A stretch of DNA of 11,613 bases from RGIG3135 sp964477115 (GTDB lineage Bacteria > Actinomycetota > Coriobacteriia > Coriobacteriales > Eggerthellaceae), in NCBI GenBank assembly GCA_964477115.1, contig CAYZCY010000040.1, positions 1 through 11,613 on the forward strand, given 5' to 3'. The notes beneath the pieces were generated by a model, which was not told the DNA's origin, searched no databases, and saw only the letters and a list, made by a program, of their open reading frames with translations. Within the stretch, counting starts at the first letter, position 1; each line of letters begins with the position of its first letter. This document shows, piece by piece, positions 1 to 6,819 of this stretch. A program made the translations under genes and the position numbers.

Positions 1-1722
1 GAGGTAGCCGGCCTTTTCCGTCACGTACATGGACGAGCCAATGAGGCCTACAAGGATCACGGCCATAGCGGTATGCGCCACGGCACCGCCAAGGGCGGGA
101 AGCACCGCACGCTTGGAACGTGCGCCTTTCGCAGCGGAAAACTTGCGAAGCATGCGCACCATCATAAAGCCCGCATTGAAGAACAGCAGGCTCGCCACGG
201 CAAAGCCGGCCACCGTGAGCAGATAGTAATACCACGCGGGGCCGTATTCAGCCAACTCGACGGCGGCGGAGTCACCACCCTGCGCAATACCCTCGTAAGT
301 CGGAACGCAGTAGGTCACAAAGTACACCATGAGCAGTACAAACAGCACGAGAGCGCAAAGGCCGGGCAGCTTAGCGCGCTTGAAGAAGTCGGCGCCTTCG
401 GTCTTACCCCAGGAAAGCAGGGGGCAAACCGCAAGCAGCGCGAGGTAGATGATGCCCAGAGGCCGCGCGATGGCGTTGTAGGTGCCTGCCGTCAGGGCCT
501 CGCCACCAAAGGGCATGAAGCTCGGCAGGGCGCTCGAGATGGTCATGTAGGCAAGAAGGAAGGCGAGCGCCACCATGACCAGGTTGTTCACGTAGTAAGC
601 CGCGTCGCGAGAAGTGAGGCTTTCGACATCGTCTCCCCCGTCGACGGCAGCGCCGAAGCTGTTGCGACGGAAAACCAAACCGATAGCGCCCGCCAAAACC
701 GAGCACACGATAAGCCCGAGGAAGAGCACGAGCGAAACCGGGTCACCTTCGAAGGCGTGCACAGACTGAACCAGGCCGCTGCGGGTGATGAAGGTCCCCA
801 GGATTACGAAGGCGAAGGCAAGGCAGGCGCACATGACGCTCCAGCGCTTGAAGGCGCCGCGCTTGCGATAGATGGTAAAGCTGTGGAGGAGAGCCACGCC
901 CACGAGCCAGGGAAGAAGGCTCGCGTTCTCAACCGGGTCCCAACCCCAATAGCCGCCCCAGCCGAGAACCACATAGGCCCATACCGAGCCAAGGCCGATG
1001 CCGATGCCCAAAAGCAGCCACGAGAACACGGCGTAGGGCGTAGAGGACACCACCCAGGACGCGGAGTCGTCGTCAACGATGAGCGCCGAGATGGCATAGG
1101 CGAAGGGAACGGTAAGACCCGCGTAGCCGATGAACAGCGTCGGCGGATGAATGGCCATCGCCCAGTGCTCGAGCAGAGCGTTCATTCCCCACATGGTGGC
1201 CGTGCCGATGAGCTCGCCGTCCTCGCCGATGTAGCTCGGATCGGTGTAGATGAAGGGCATGTTGGACTCGGAGAACAAAAGCACGCCCGCAAAGGCCAGA
1301 AGCACGAGCTGCATGATCACGATGGCGCCATCGTCAAGCGGACGCGGAGCCTTGCCCGTGCGCAGTACCACCAGAGAGGAGAACACGGATATGAGCCAGG
1401 CCCAGAAAAGCAGGCTTCCCTGACGGCCGGCCCAAAGACCCGAAACCTTGTACAGGATACCCAAGGCGCCTTCGGCGTTAGATCTGTTCTGCGCCACGTA
1501 CTGAATGCTGTTATCGCCCGAAAGCAGGCAGAACACGATAAGCCCGCAGCAGAAGGTAAGCGCCACCGCGCTTGCGATCACGGCCACGCGACCGCCCCAT
1601 TCCGCGCTCTGCCACCAGCTCGTATTCTTCATGCAGCCGATATGCGCAGCGCCCAGGCATGCCAAGGAAACCAGGCAGGCCGCAAAGCCCGTGAGCAGCG
1701 CGATCAATCCAAAGGTAGACAT
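1..1722 (-). CDS. ccmF: Cytochrome c heme lyase subunit CcmF (3' end outside window)
   Basis: Membrane heme-handling protein of System I cytochrome c maturation; it takes heme from CcmE and attaches it to apocytochrome c outside the membrane. The first 574 residues are present, with no stop before the left edge, so the gene is partial at its 3' end. Seen directly: WAGRQGSLLFWAW at about 97-109, IHPPTLFIGYAG at 191-202, and the tryptophan-rich WWD segment LGWGGYWGWDPVENASLLPW at 253-272. Histidines match the four conserved CcmF ligands by context: H192 (HPP), H280 (ALLHS), H323 (SVHAF) and H550 (AHTAM). Many membrane segments are evident. The ATG at 1722 is preceded by GGAGG, and ccmE ends 4 bp upstream, so the two are co-transcribed and probably translationally coupled. 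The other ccm genes presumably lie to the left. Identity is very secure from the motifs. Confidence 0.97.
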   Translation of the reverse strand, partial: MSTFGLIALLTGFAACLVSLACLGAAHIGCMKNTSWWQSAEWGGRVAVIASAVALTFCCGLIVFCLLSGDNSIQYVAQNRSNAEGALGILYKVSGLWAGRQGSLLFWAWLISVFSSLVVLRTGKAPRPLDDGAIVIMQLVLLAFAGVLLFSESNMPFIYTDPSYIGEDGELIGTATMWGMNALLEHWAMAIHPPTLFIGYAGLTVPFAYAISALIVDDDSASWVVSSTPYAVFSWLLLGIGIGLGSVWAYVVLGWGGYWGWDPVENASLLPWLVGVALLHSFTIYRKRGAFKRWSVMCACLAFAFVILGTFITRSGLVQSVHAFEGDPVSLVLFLGLIVCSVLAGAIGLVFRRNSFGAAVDGGDDVESLTSRDAAYYVNNLVMVALAFLLAYMTISSALPSFMPFGGEALTAGTYNAIARPLGIIYLALLAVCPLLSWGKTEGADFFKRAKLPGLCALVLFVLLMVYFVTYCVPTYEGIAQGGDSAAVELAEYGPAWYYYLLTVAGFAVASLLFFNAGFMMVRMLRKFSAAKGARSKRAVLPALGGAVAHTAMAVILVGLIGSSMYVTEKAGYL

Positions 1723-1726
1723 GAGA

Positions 1727-2395
1727 TCAAGCCTCCAAAGCCACATCAGTTGCGGCGAACTTGCCATCTTCGGTCATGAAGCCCGTGAGCACTACGACCG
1801 CTCCGTCAACCACTTCATCGGAAAGGGCGCCGTCGTAGAGCACAGGCATCTCAACGCCCGTTTCATCCGCATCGACTACAACAAAGCGATCTCCCTGGCC
1901 AGCGGCCACCAAGGTGTTGGCCTTAACCGCACCTCTCACCTTCACCACCGTGCCTACGACCTCCTCGCCGTAGCCGAGAAGCTGCGTGACGCCAAGCGCG
2001 GCGTCGGCGTTTTCGTACTTGGAGGGGCACTTGGTTACCATTTCGGTTGCGCTCAGCACGCCGTCTGCGCCTATGCGGCCGGTGCAGATGGCGGTCACGT
2101 CATTGCCGAAGGTTGCCGATGCGGCCCCGTCGTAGCGCACGGTAAGCGTGGTCTGGGGGTCGCCTTCGGGGTCATAGATTTGGAAGGTGAGCACGCTTCC
2201 CTCGGTGCTGAAGGAGCTGTCCACCACGTTGCCCGAAACCTGAACCTTCTGGTTTGCCATGCTGCCGGAAGCGGCCTCAGCCACGGAAACGGACTTTGCC
2301 GCGGTATTGCCGCCGACGATGGCAAGCGTAAGGATGAGCGTGATTACAACAAGACCGGAAATCACTCCGAGACGCTTTTTCATCTTCTTGTTCAT
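1727..2395 (-). CDS. ccmE: CcmE heme chaperone, CxxxY type, with a second OB-fold repeat
   Basis: Periplasm-side heme chaperone that holds heme covalently and passes it to CcmF. It has 222 residues, longer than the usual ~150. An N-terminal anchor lies at about 9-29. The first OB-fold (about 49-127) ends in DGVLSATEMVTKCPSKYE, the place where classical CcmE has A-E-V-L-A-K-H-D-E-K-Y. The heme-binding His is replaced by C123, with Y127 kept, giving the CxxxY variant known from some anaerobic bacteria and archaea. A second OB-like unit (about 145-222) repeats the pattern (VLYDGAL..VVVLTGF..DGKFAATDVALEA) but stops before any heme-binding tail. An ATG at 2446 is possible, but 2395 is preferred: it has AGGGGG just upstream, gives a clean MNKKMKKR anchor start, and the likely promoter lies at 2428-2456. 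The second-domain assignment is my reading of the pattern. Confidence 0.92.
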   Translation of the reverse strand: MNKKMKKRLGVISGLVVITLILTLAIVGGNTAAKSVSVAEAASGSMANQKVQVSGNVVDSSFSTEGSVLTFQIYDPEGDPQTTLTVRYDGAASATFGNDVTAICTGRIGADGVLSATEMVTKCPSKYENADAALGVTQLLGYGEEVVGTVVKVRGAVKANTLVAAGQGDRFVVVDADETGVEMPVLYDGALSDEVVDGAVVVLTGFMTEDGKFAATDVALEA

Positions 2396-2412
2396 GAAAC
2401 CCCCTGCCCTGC

Positions 2413-2428
2413 TGCAAATACGTTTGCA
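2413..2428. promoter_or_regulatory. Perfect dyad TGCAAA-TACG-TTTGCA, candidate operator of ccmEF
   Basis: A 6+4+6 perfect inverted repeat lies directly downstream of the proposed -10 box and covers the expected transcription start. That is a typical place for a repressor site. The cognate protein is unknown. Confidence 0.4.
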
Positions 2429-2456
2429 AATTATTTCAGCATCCATGTTGGGCCAA
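2428..2456 (-). promoter_or_regulatory. Candidate sigma70-type promoter of ccmEF
   Basis: On the minus strand TTGGCC (2456-2451) and TAATTT (2433-2428) are separated by exactly 17 nt. Transcription would start near 2421, about 26 nt upstream of the ccmE ATG at 2395. It suggests ccmEF can be expressed separately from the LuxR-type gene upstream. The -35 box is only a partial match. Confidence 0.5.
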
Positions 2457-2472
2457 GGCGCGATTACGCGCC
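2457..2472 (-). other. Perfect 6-bp stem, 4-nt loop hairpin between luxR-type gene and ccmE
   Basis: GGCGCG and CGCGCC flank a 4-nt loop. It lies 62 bp after the regulator stop and just before the ccmE promoter. No U tract follows on the minus strand, so it is at best a weak or factor-assisted terminator or an RNA-stabilising hairpin. A second small hairpin (GGGC-5 nt-GCCC) lies between it and the regulator stop. Confidence 0.35.
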
Positions 2473-2533
2473 ATCACCCATCGGGGGTATTTTGGGCGAC
2501 AAGCCCCTGATCTGGGAAAACAATGGATAGGTC

Positions 2534-3004
2534 TCAGGCCTCGAAGCCATACACTGCGGCTATCAGCTCCTGGCGGGAATGCGCGCCCGTCTTGGTGTAA
2601 AGGGACTTCACGTGCGTCTTCACGGTGTCTTTGGAGATGTAGAGCTCATCGGCGATATCTCCCACCGACCTGCCCAAAACGAGCAGAAGGCACACCTCGC
2701 CTTGGCGCGGCGTGAGCCCGTGGGCTTTCGCGTAAAGTTCGCAGCGCTCCTCAAGGCTGAGATCCGCAGAGACTTTTGATGAGGGCTCCTCGAAATCCGC
2801 CGATTCTCCCTTCGAGACCCTGTTTCTAGTGAATCGGCTATACGCGGCACTTGAGAGCACGAAAAGCGCCATCATGGCGGCGGAGGCAACAATGGCAGCG
2901 GGGGCGGTCACGGCGCCCGCTGCAATGACCGTGAAAAGGGTCGCAGCCATCCAGCCCGCAAGGAAGGCGAAGGCGATGCGTCTGCTTTCGGATGGTGCGG
3001 TCAA
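2534..3004 (-). CDS. Short LuxR-family transcriptional regulator with two membrane segments
   Basis: Protein of 156 residues. Two hydrophobic segments (about 9-31 and 33-55) are followed by a charged linker and a C-terminal LuxR-type helix-turn-helix at about 95-155. The HTH shows LTPRQGEVCLLLVLGRSVGDIA, then YISKDTVKTHVKSLYTKTG, the typical recognition-helix pattern. There is no receiver domain and no autoinducer domain. Eggerthellaceae carry many LuxR-type regulators with a large multi-spanning membrane sensor region; this one has only two spans, so it may be a minimal version. The start is TTG at 3004, supported by AGGAG about 6 nt upstream; the frame closes with a TAA about 40 nt further upstream and contains no ATG. 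It precedes ccmEF by 138 bp, so it may control cytochrome maturation, but this is inference from position. Confidence 0.85.
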   Translation of the reverse strand: MTAPSESRRIAFAFLAGWMAATLFTVIAAGAVTAPAAIVASAAMMALFVLSSAAYSRFTRNRVSKGESADFEEPSSKVSADLSLEERCELYAKAHGLTPRQGEVCLLLVLGRSVGDIADELYISKDTVKTHVKSLYTKTGAHSRQELIAAVYGFEA

Positions 3005-3176
3005 GAGCTCTCCTGGATTCAGCCGTGTTCCCGGACTCGGAAATTACCGTAGGCATTGTATCGCGACTGGCCCGCCTTGAGCTCGGGGCGGGACCCGCAA
3101 TGATGGGGTGCGGGCGGTGTGGAGGCGATTTGGCCAGCATGTGACCAGCAGGCTGCTTTGCGCAGGCCGCGGAGTT

Positions 3177-3201
3177 TTGTCAGTCTTTATTTGCTTGTCA
3201 G
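3177..3201. repeat. Direct repeat TTGTCAG x2, 18 bp apart
   Basis: TTGTCAG occurs at 3177-3183 and 3195-3201 in an AT-rich patch about 175 bp upstream of the regulator start. A loose minus-strand promoter nearby (TTGAGT-17-ATAAAG) could drive the regulator separately. This could be a regulator-binding direct repeat; the evidence is only the repeat itself. Confidence 0.25.
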
Positions 3202-3242
3202 CGCGTAACTCAAGGACTCTTATTGACTCAGGCTTCAATTTT

Positions 3243-3559
3243 AAAAACCGCACGCTCAGCAACGGTGATGCTCGATTTGGCATGGGTGCATTCGGTGATG
3301 CATGTGAAGGATGTTCAAACAGCTGGGGATAACACCCCGAAAGCCGAAGACGCTCGCACGGAAGGATGAGCGAGCGCCTTCTGAGGAGGGGATGTGGAAC
3401 CGTGAAGGAGAGTCCTTCCCGCGCGGCTATGACCAGCTCGGGGGGATTGCCGACTTGAGGAAACCACCATAGCCGCTCGGAAAGCCCTCTCACAACCGGA
3501 GGAGCCCTGCCCTCGGGTTTCCCGGATGGAGAGGAAATCCGAGGGCTGTGCTTTAGACC
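3243..3559 (-). ncRNA. Structured RNA leader, candidate cis-regulatory RNA or small RNA (copy A)
   Basis: Reading leftwards from the promoter, the first hairpin is GCCCTCGG (3546-3539) with CCGAGGGC (3516-3509), plus an inner TTTCC/GGAAA stem. A second long domain follows: GAGAG..CTTTCC pairs with GGGAAGGACTCTC and encloses a stem of GCGGCTATG with CATAGCCGC. Next comes a 7-bp CGCTCGC/GCGAGCG hairpin near 3350-3375. A weak terminator-like hairpin (ACCG..CGGT) followed by TTTTT lies at 3266-3243. The next gene downstream is the LuxR-type regulator at 3004, so the RNA could be its riboswitch or attenuator, or a free small RNA. I could not match it to a riboswitch class from memory. The 3' boundary is a guess. 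Confidence 0.5.
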
Positions 3560-3565
3560 ATAACC

Positions 3566-3594
3566 AATATAGGACTGTGTCCACTATTTGTCAA
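3566..3594 (-). promoter_or_regulatory. Strong sigma70-type promoter, minus strand
   Basis: Perfect TTGACA (3594-3589), a 17-nt spacer, and TATATT (3571-3566). Expected start is near 3559. The spacer contains the dyad GGAC-aca-GTCC, immediately before the -10 box. The TGGA...GTCCTAT part recurs in the module at 11431-11446, so the spacer may be a binding site shared by two promoters. Confidence 0.75.
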
Positions 3595-3754
3595 CACCCT
3601 ATGGATTCGAGGCGGCCAACGGCATGCCGCGCGTCAATGGACAATCTTCCGCTCGGATTGTTGGCGATGGCGATCATGGTGCTTATGTTTAGCAATCAAA
3701 GCGACTCGGCCTTTTCTCAGCACAGGACGAAGGGCTTTTTTGCGTACGCTGCGC

Positions 3755-4762
3755 TTACATCCAACCGTAGCTCGGACCTTCGAGAATCTCCCAGCCAGAC
3801 GCCTTAAACATCTTGACCTGCTGGGCCATGCTGGCGCCGCGGCCGCCGTCCTCGGTACGTTTCACCAGGTCACGGGGGTTGGTTCCAACCTCAGCCCAAG
3901 CCAAGTTTGCGCCGGAAGCCGCCGTCATAACGGTGTTCGCAGAGCAGTTCAGGCGAAGGTCGATGCCATGGGCAAGTCGGTAGATCGCCACCATGTTTGC
4001 GTTCGCAACGTCGGTGAGCATGCCGCGGTCGTAGATCAGGGTGCCGGGAACGGCGATGCGCTTGCCGACGCCCGAGGTCATCGGGTTGGTGCGGATGCAG
4101 CGGAACGTGGCCTCCGTCAGCTCCTCCGGAGTGTTCTCGGGGCCAACGGGTTCAACGCAGGTGGAAAGCTTCAGTCCCGCCTCGGAGAGATGCTTGAAGG
4201 TCTCGATGCGATCCTCGACCGGGATCTCGGTATCGACGCCCTCGCGCATGCGGATGGCGTGGTATGCGCCGTTGCAGCCAGCCGCCTTCAACTTCTGGGC
4301 GCGCTCGAGAGTCATGTCCTCGGTGTTGACAAGCAGGGGCATCTCCGGACTGATAACCTCACGGACAGAATAGACCATGTCGAGCAGCTTATCGAAGCTG
4401 TAGCTCGCCGTGGTCAGCATGAGGATGAGATTAGCACCATCCTCCTCGTAAATCTTCGCGTACTCGAGGACATCCTCTTTGGGGATCTCATAGCGACCCT
4501 TGCGCACGTTGTTGCAAGCGGCAAACGAGCAGAACTTGCAGTTCTTCGGACACACCGTGGAGTTCAGTCCGATCTGGGCGTGAATCTCCGCCTTGCCATT
4601 AGAAGCCTTGAGCGATAGCTCCTGGCCTGCCCAGCGGACGTAGGCAGCTTCCTTACTCGTCTCGGGCACCTGGTACAGGCGCAGGGTTTCCTCTTCGGTG
4701 AGACCCTTGCCCATAAGGCCCTTCTCTACGATGTCATACACTTCGCTGTCGAAAACCTGCAT
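3755..4762 (-). CDS. BioB-like radical SAM enzyme, substrate unknown
   Basis: Radical SAM protein of 335 residues. The cluster-binding motif CPKNCKFC (C71, C75, C78) uses the CxxxCxxC spacing and sits at the place typical of the biotin synthase/HydE-like group. It is followed by a barrel-like domain with YHAIRMREGVDTEIP and a CVEPVGPENTPEEL segment. It is unlikely to be true BioB: the YNHNLDT and CSGGIVGxGE segments are absent and there are no biotin genes nearby. The ATG at 4762 has GAGGA 5 nt upstream and is preferred. A GTG at 4831 that overlaps the stop of the preceding ATPase gene (GTGA) would add 23 residues but has no clear ribosome site. It is the last gene of the ABC transporter run, which suggests it makes or modifies the molecule those transporters handle. 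The family is secure; the substrate is unknown. Confidence 0.88.
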   Translation of the reverse strand: MQVFDSEVYDIVEKGLMGKGLTEEETLRLYQVPETSKEAAYVRWAGQELSLKASNGKAEIHAQIGLNSTVCPKNCKFCSFAACNNVRKGRYEIPKEDVLEYAKIYEEDGANLILMLTTASYSFDKLLDMVYSVREVISPEMPLLVNTEDMTLERAQKLKAAGCNGAYHAIRMREGVDTEIPVEDRIETFKHLSEAGLKLSTCVEPVGPENTPEELTEATFRCIRTNPMTSGVGKRIAVPGTLIYDRGMLTDVANANMVAIYRLAHGIDLRLNCSANTVMTAASGANLAWAEVGTNPRDLVKRTEDGGRGASMAQQVKMFKASGWEILEGPSYGWM

Positions 4763-4827
4763 GCTTCCTCTTTCTTTCTTAGCTATGTCGTTCTCGTCTA
4801 TTCTTCGCGTCGCCTGGTCGATGGCGT

Positions 4828-5487
4828 TCACTTCAGTCGGTATTGGTAGTCAGCCCGCTTTGCCACATTCATGTCATGAGTGGCAAAGATCATGGCCGCC
4901 TCGCCCGCCTTCACGCGGGAGAACAGGGCTTCGACCACGCGCCGGGCGTTTTCCTCATCAAGGTCATTGGTAGGCTCGTCGGCTATAATGAGCTCAGGAT
5001 CGGTGAGCAAGGCCCTTGCCGTGGCGATCCTTCTCTTCTGGCCGACGGAAAGCTGGTGGGGGTAATGGTGGATCCTGTCCTCAAGGCCCAGGGATTGCAG
5101 CAGCCAGGTAGCGCGTTGCTTGACCGCGCCTTCCGATTCCCCGGCACCGGACGCCTTTCCGTGAGAGAAATCAGCCGCCACGGCGACGTTCTCCCACGCG
5201 CGCAAAGCACCCACGAGCTGCGTGTGCTGGAAGAGAAAGCCGATTTTCTGCCCCCTGACGACCGACCTCTCGTCGTCACCGAGAGTTGCGACGTCGACGC
5301 CGCCTATCCTGATGCTGCCGGCATCGGGCTTGAGCAAAAGACCCGCAACGGAGAGCAGGGTGGACTTGCCCGCACCCGATGGCGCCATGATGGCAAGGCT
5401 TTTCCCCTTCTCCAACGAGAGGGAGACGTCGCTTAAGATGCGCGAGTCACCATAGCTTTTGCAAACGCCGTTCATCTCGAAGTACAT
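4828..5487 (-). CDS. LolD/MacB-type ABC transporter ATPase
   Basis: Cytoplasmic ATPase of 219 residues, the usual length for LolD/MacB-type domains, pairing with the FtsX-like permease whose gene ends 10 bp upstream. Visible motifs: Walker A APSGAGKST (35-43), Q-loop in FLFQHTQL (about 85-92), signature LSVGQKRR (146-153), Walker B and D-loop LIIADEPTNDLD (166-177) and the switch histidine in FATHD (H204). Two deviations stand out: the first Walker A glycine is Ala and the second signature residue Gly is Val (LSVGQ). Catalytic K41, E171 and H204 are intact, so it is probably active. The ATG at 5487 has an excellent GGAGGTGG site overlapping the end of the permease gene, which argues for coupled translation. 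Confidence 0.92.
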   Translation of the reverse strand: MYFEMNGVCKSYGDSRILSDVSLSLEKGKSLAIMAPSGAGKSTLLSVAGLLLKPDAGSIRIGGVDVATLGDDERSVVRGQKIGFLFQHTQLVGALRAWENVAVAADFSHGKASGAGESEGAVKQRATWLLQSLGLEDRIHHYPHQLSVGQKRRIATARALLTDPELIIADEPTNDLDEENARRVVEALFSRVKAGEAAMIFATHDMNVAKRADYQYRLK

Positions 5488-5497
5488 GCGCCACCTC

Positions 5498-6706
5498 CTA
5501 TCCGATGTCCATCTGCTGCATGGCAGACGCGGGGTCGATGCGCGCCACCTGGCGCAGGGGCGCCACCACGGCGAGTGCCGTCATAACCACGAGCAGGGCC
5601 GCTATGGCCAACAGGCCAAGAACCGCCACGTACCATTCGAGCGCCTGGAACGGGAAGGACAGGCTGTCCTGCAAAAAGCCCAGCAAGGCAGCGTAGGCGC
5701 CCATTCCGCACACCGATCCGGCAAGCCAGCCCGCCAGCACGATAGCAAGCGCCTCTCCCCCTATGACAAACCTCAGGTCGCGAACGCGCGCACCCATGGC
5801 GCGGTACAACGCCAGCTCGGACTTGCGCTCCCACACAAGCGAATAGAACCTGCCCGCAAGCTGCAAAAGAGAAGCGAAAGCGAGCACCAGCGCGCAAACC
5901 AGCATCACCGTAAACGAAAGCGACAGCGTCTCCTGGGCCTTAGCGATGACATCGGACCTCACCACAACCGTGAAATCGCCTTCTACCTTACGCTTGATCT
6001 TTCCCGCCACCGCCTCCTGTTCGCCATCGGCCGTCTCGACCAAGATGGCGCTTACGATGTCAGCGGGCTGGCCGTACTTGTCCCAATAGTGATCGAACTG
6101 GTCCATGTCGGCGGACATCTTGCGAACCACGTCTATGTTCATGAGAACCGCGTTATCGAGATAGGTACCCGTGGGCTCAAGCCGGGAGGCAACCACCACC
6201 TCGTTTCCCAGAAGCATGCCATAGCCGTCCTCGAAGTCGGTGTTGCTACATCCCACTATCACCTCGTTTTCCGCGAGGCCGCCCGAAACGTCCTCCGTGC
6301 AGTACGGTAGGACCACCCAGTCCGTGGCCGGGTCGAAGCCGATGATGCGCGTCGCGCCCGCCGTGGTGCAGCAGCTATCGGAGATGGTCTGCCCGTAGAA
6401 CTGCGCCGTGACACGACCGACGCCCTCTATGTCCGTTACGTCGTCAACCAAACTAGCGGGAATGTAAGCGCCAACCGGCGCACCCGTGAAGAGAAAGTCG
6501 CTCTCCTCGAGGAGCATCTCCGCGCTCTCGGGAATGATGAGGAGCTGGGCGCCGCTGCGCTCTTCGGAAAGCTCTATTCCCCTGCTCAAGCCGCCATACA
6601 GCATGAACAGCGCGACGAAGGCCATGACGCACATGGCGATAGAAAGCGCTATGGCAGCAACCTGAACCTTCCTCTGGCGAAGGTTCCTCAGTATCAATCG
6701 TCCCAT
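5498..6706 (-). CDS. FtsX/MacB-type ABC transporter permease
   Basis: 402 residues with the four-span FtsX layout: membrane segment at about 15-37, a large extracytoplasmic domain at about 38-262, then spans at about 264-286, 313-335 and 358-382. The loop WERKSELALYRAMGARVRDL after the second span and the ending PLRQVARIDPASAM are characteristic of FtsX-like permeases of the MacB/LolCE group. The ectodomain has four cysteines (C112, C113, C136, C153), including a vicinal pair, which could form disulfides or bind metal. Its ATPase partner follows directly. Such systems export, extract lipoproteins or act as mechanotransmitters rather than import; which applies here cannot be told. The start at 6706 has only a loose ribosome site (GGCGG/GAG). 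Confidence 0.9.
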   Translation of the reverse strand: MGRLILRNLRQRKVQVAAIALSIAMCVMAFVALFMLYGGLSRGIELSEERSGAQLLIIPESAEMLLEESDFLFTGAPVGAYIPASLVDDVTDIEGVGRVTAQFYGQTISDSCCTTAGATRIIGFDPATDWVVLPYCTEDVSGGLAENEVIVGCSNTDFEDGYGMLLGNEVVVASRLEPTGTYLDNAVLMNIDVVRKMSADMDQFDHYWDKYGQPADIVSAILVETADGEQEAVAGKIKRKVEGDFTVVVRSDVIAKAQETLSLSFTVMLVCALVLAFASLLQLAGRFYSLVWERKSELALYRAMGARVRDLRFVIGGEALAIVLAGWLAGSVCGMGAYAALLGFLQDSLSFPFQALEWYVAVLGLLAIAALLVVMTALAVVAPLRQVARIDPASAMQQMDIG

Positions 6707-6819
6707 ATCTCGTTCCGCCTAAATTACCAACCATTCGAAGCGAGGCAGCCTGCACGCAAATCGCACAGGCCGCCCGCTAGCGCGCCACCCCGCAGGATGG
6801 CAGCGATCTTCAGCCGATC

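Larger units (their letters stand above)
3005..3754. other. 750-bp region without a convincing gene
   Basis: Open frames here lack recognisable domains, have composition unlike the neighbours and are not accepted as genes. The region holds a strong minus-strand promoter (3566-3594), a structured minus-strand leader (about 3243-3559), an AT-rich stretch at 3175-3250 with a repeated TTGTCAG, and an operator-like CAATGGACAATC at 3635-3646. The 3' end of the radical SAM gene abuts the right side; no clear minus-strand terminator for it was found. Confidence 0.6.

Noticed and set aside
73..1779. Long plus-strand open frame of 568 codons
   Set aside because: It is antisense to ccmF, whose minus-strand frame has every family motif; the plus frame is compositionally biased with no recognisable domain.
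3044..3493. 149-codon minus-strand frame in the leader region
   Set aside because: No domain, Pro/Arg-rich composition, no good ribosome site, and it overlaps strongly base-paired RNA.
3309..3559. Known riboswitch (molybdenum cofactor, cobalamin, SAM, FMN, ZTP)
   Set aside because: Vague likeness to the molybdenum-cofactor type in one GGGAAGG segment, but I could not align a consensus; the others clearly do not fit.
3708..3741. Plus-strand terminator-like GGCCTT..AAGGGC followed by T6
   Set aside because: Weak stem with a bulge and a 16-nt loop, and no plus-strand gene upstream; on the minus strand, where the radical SAM gene ends, the run is A, not T.
3740..4618. Plus-strand frame antisense to the radical SAM gene
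   Set aside because: The minus-strand product has a clear CxxxCxxC enzyme; the plus frame is a shadow.
3755..4762. Calling the radical SAM enzyme biotin synthase (bioB)
   Set aside because: Hallmark BioB segments are missing and there is no biotin gene context.
6707..6819. Short direct repeat AAGATCG near the binding-protein stop
   Set aside because: Only 7 bp repeated twice, GC-rich background; no terminator or promoter structure seen.
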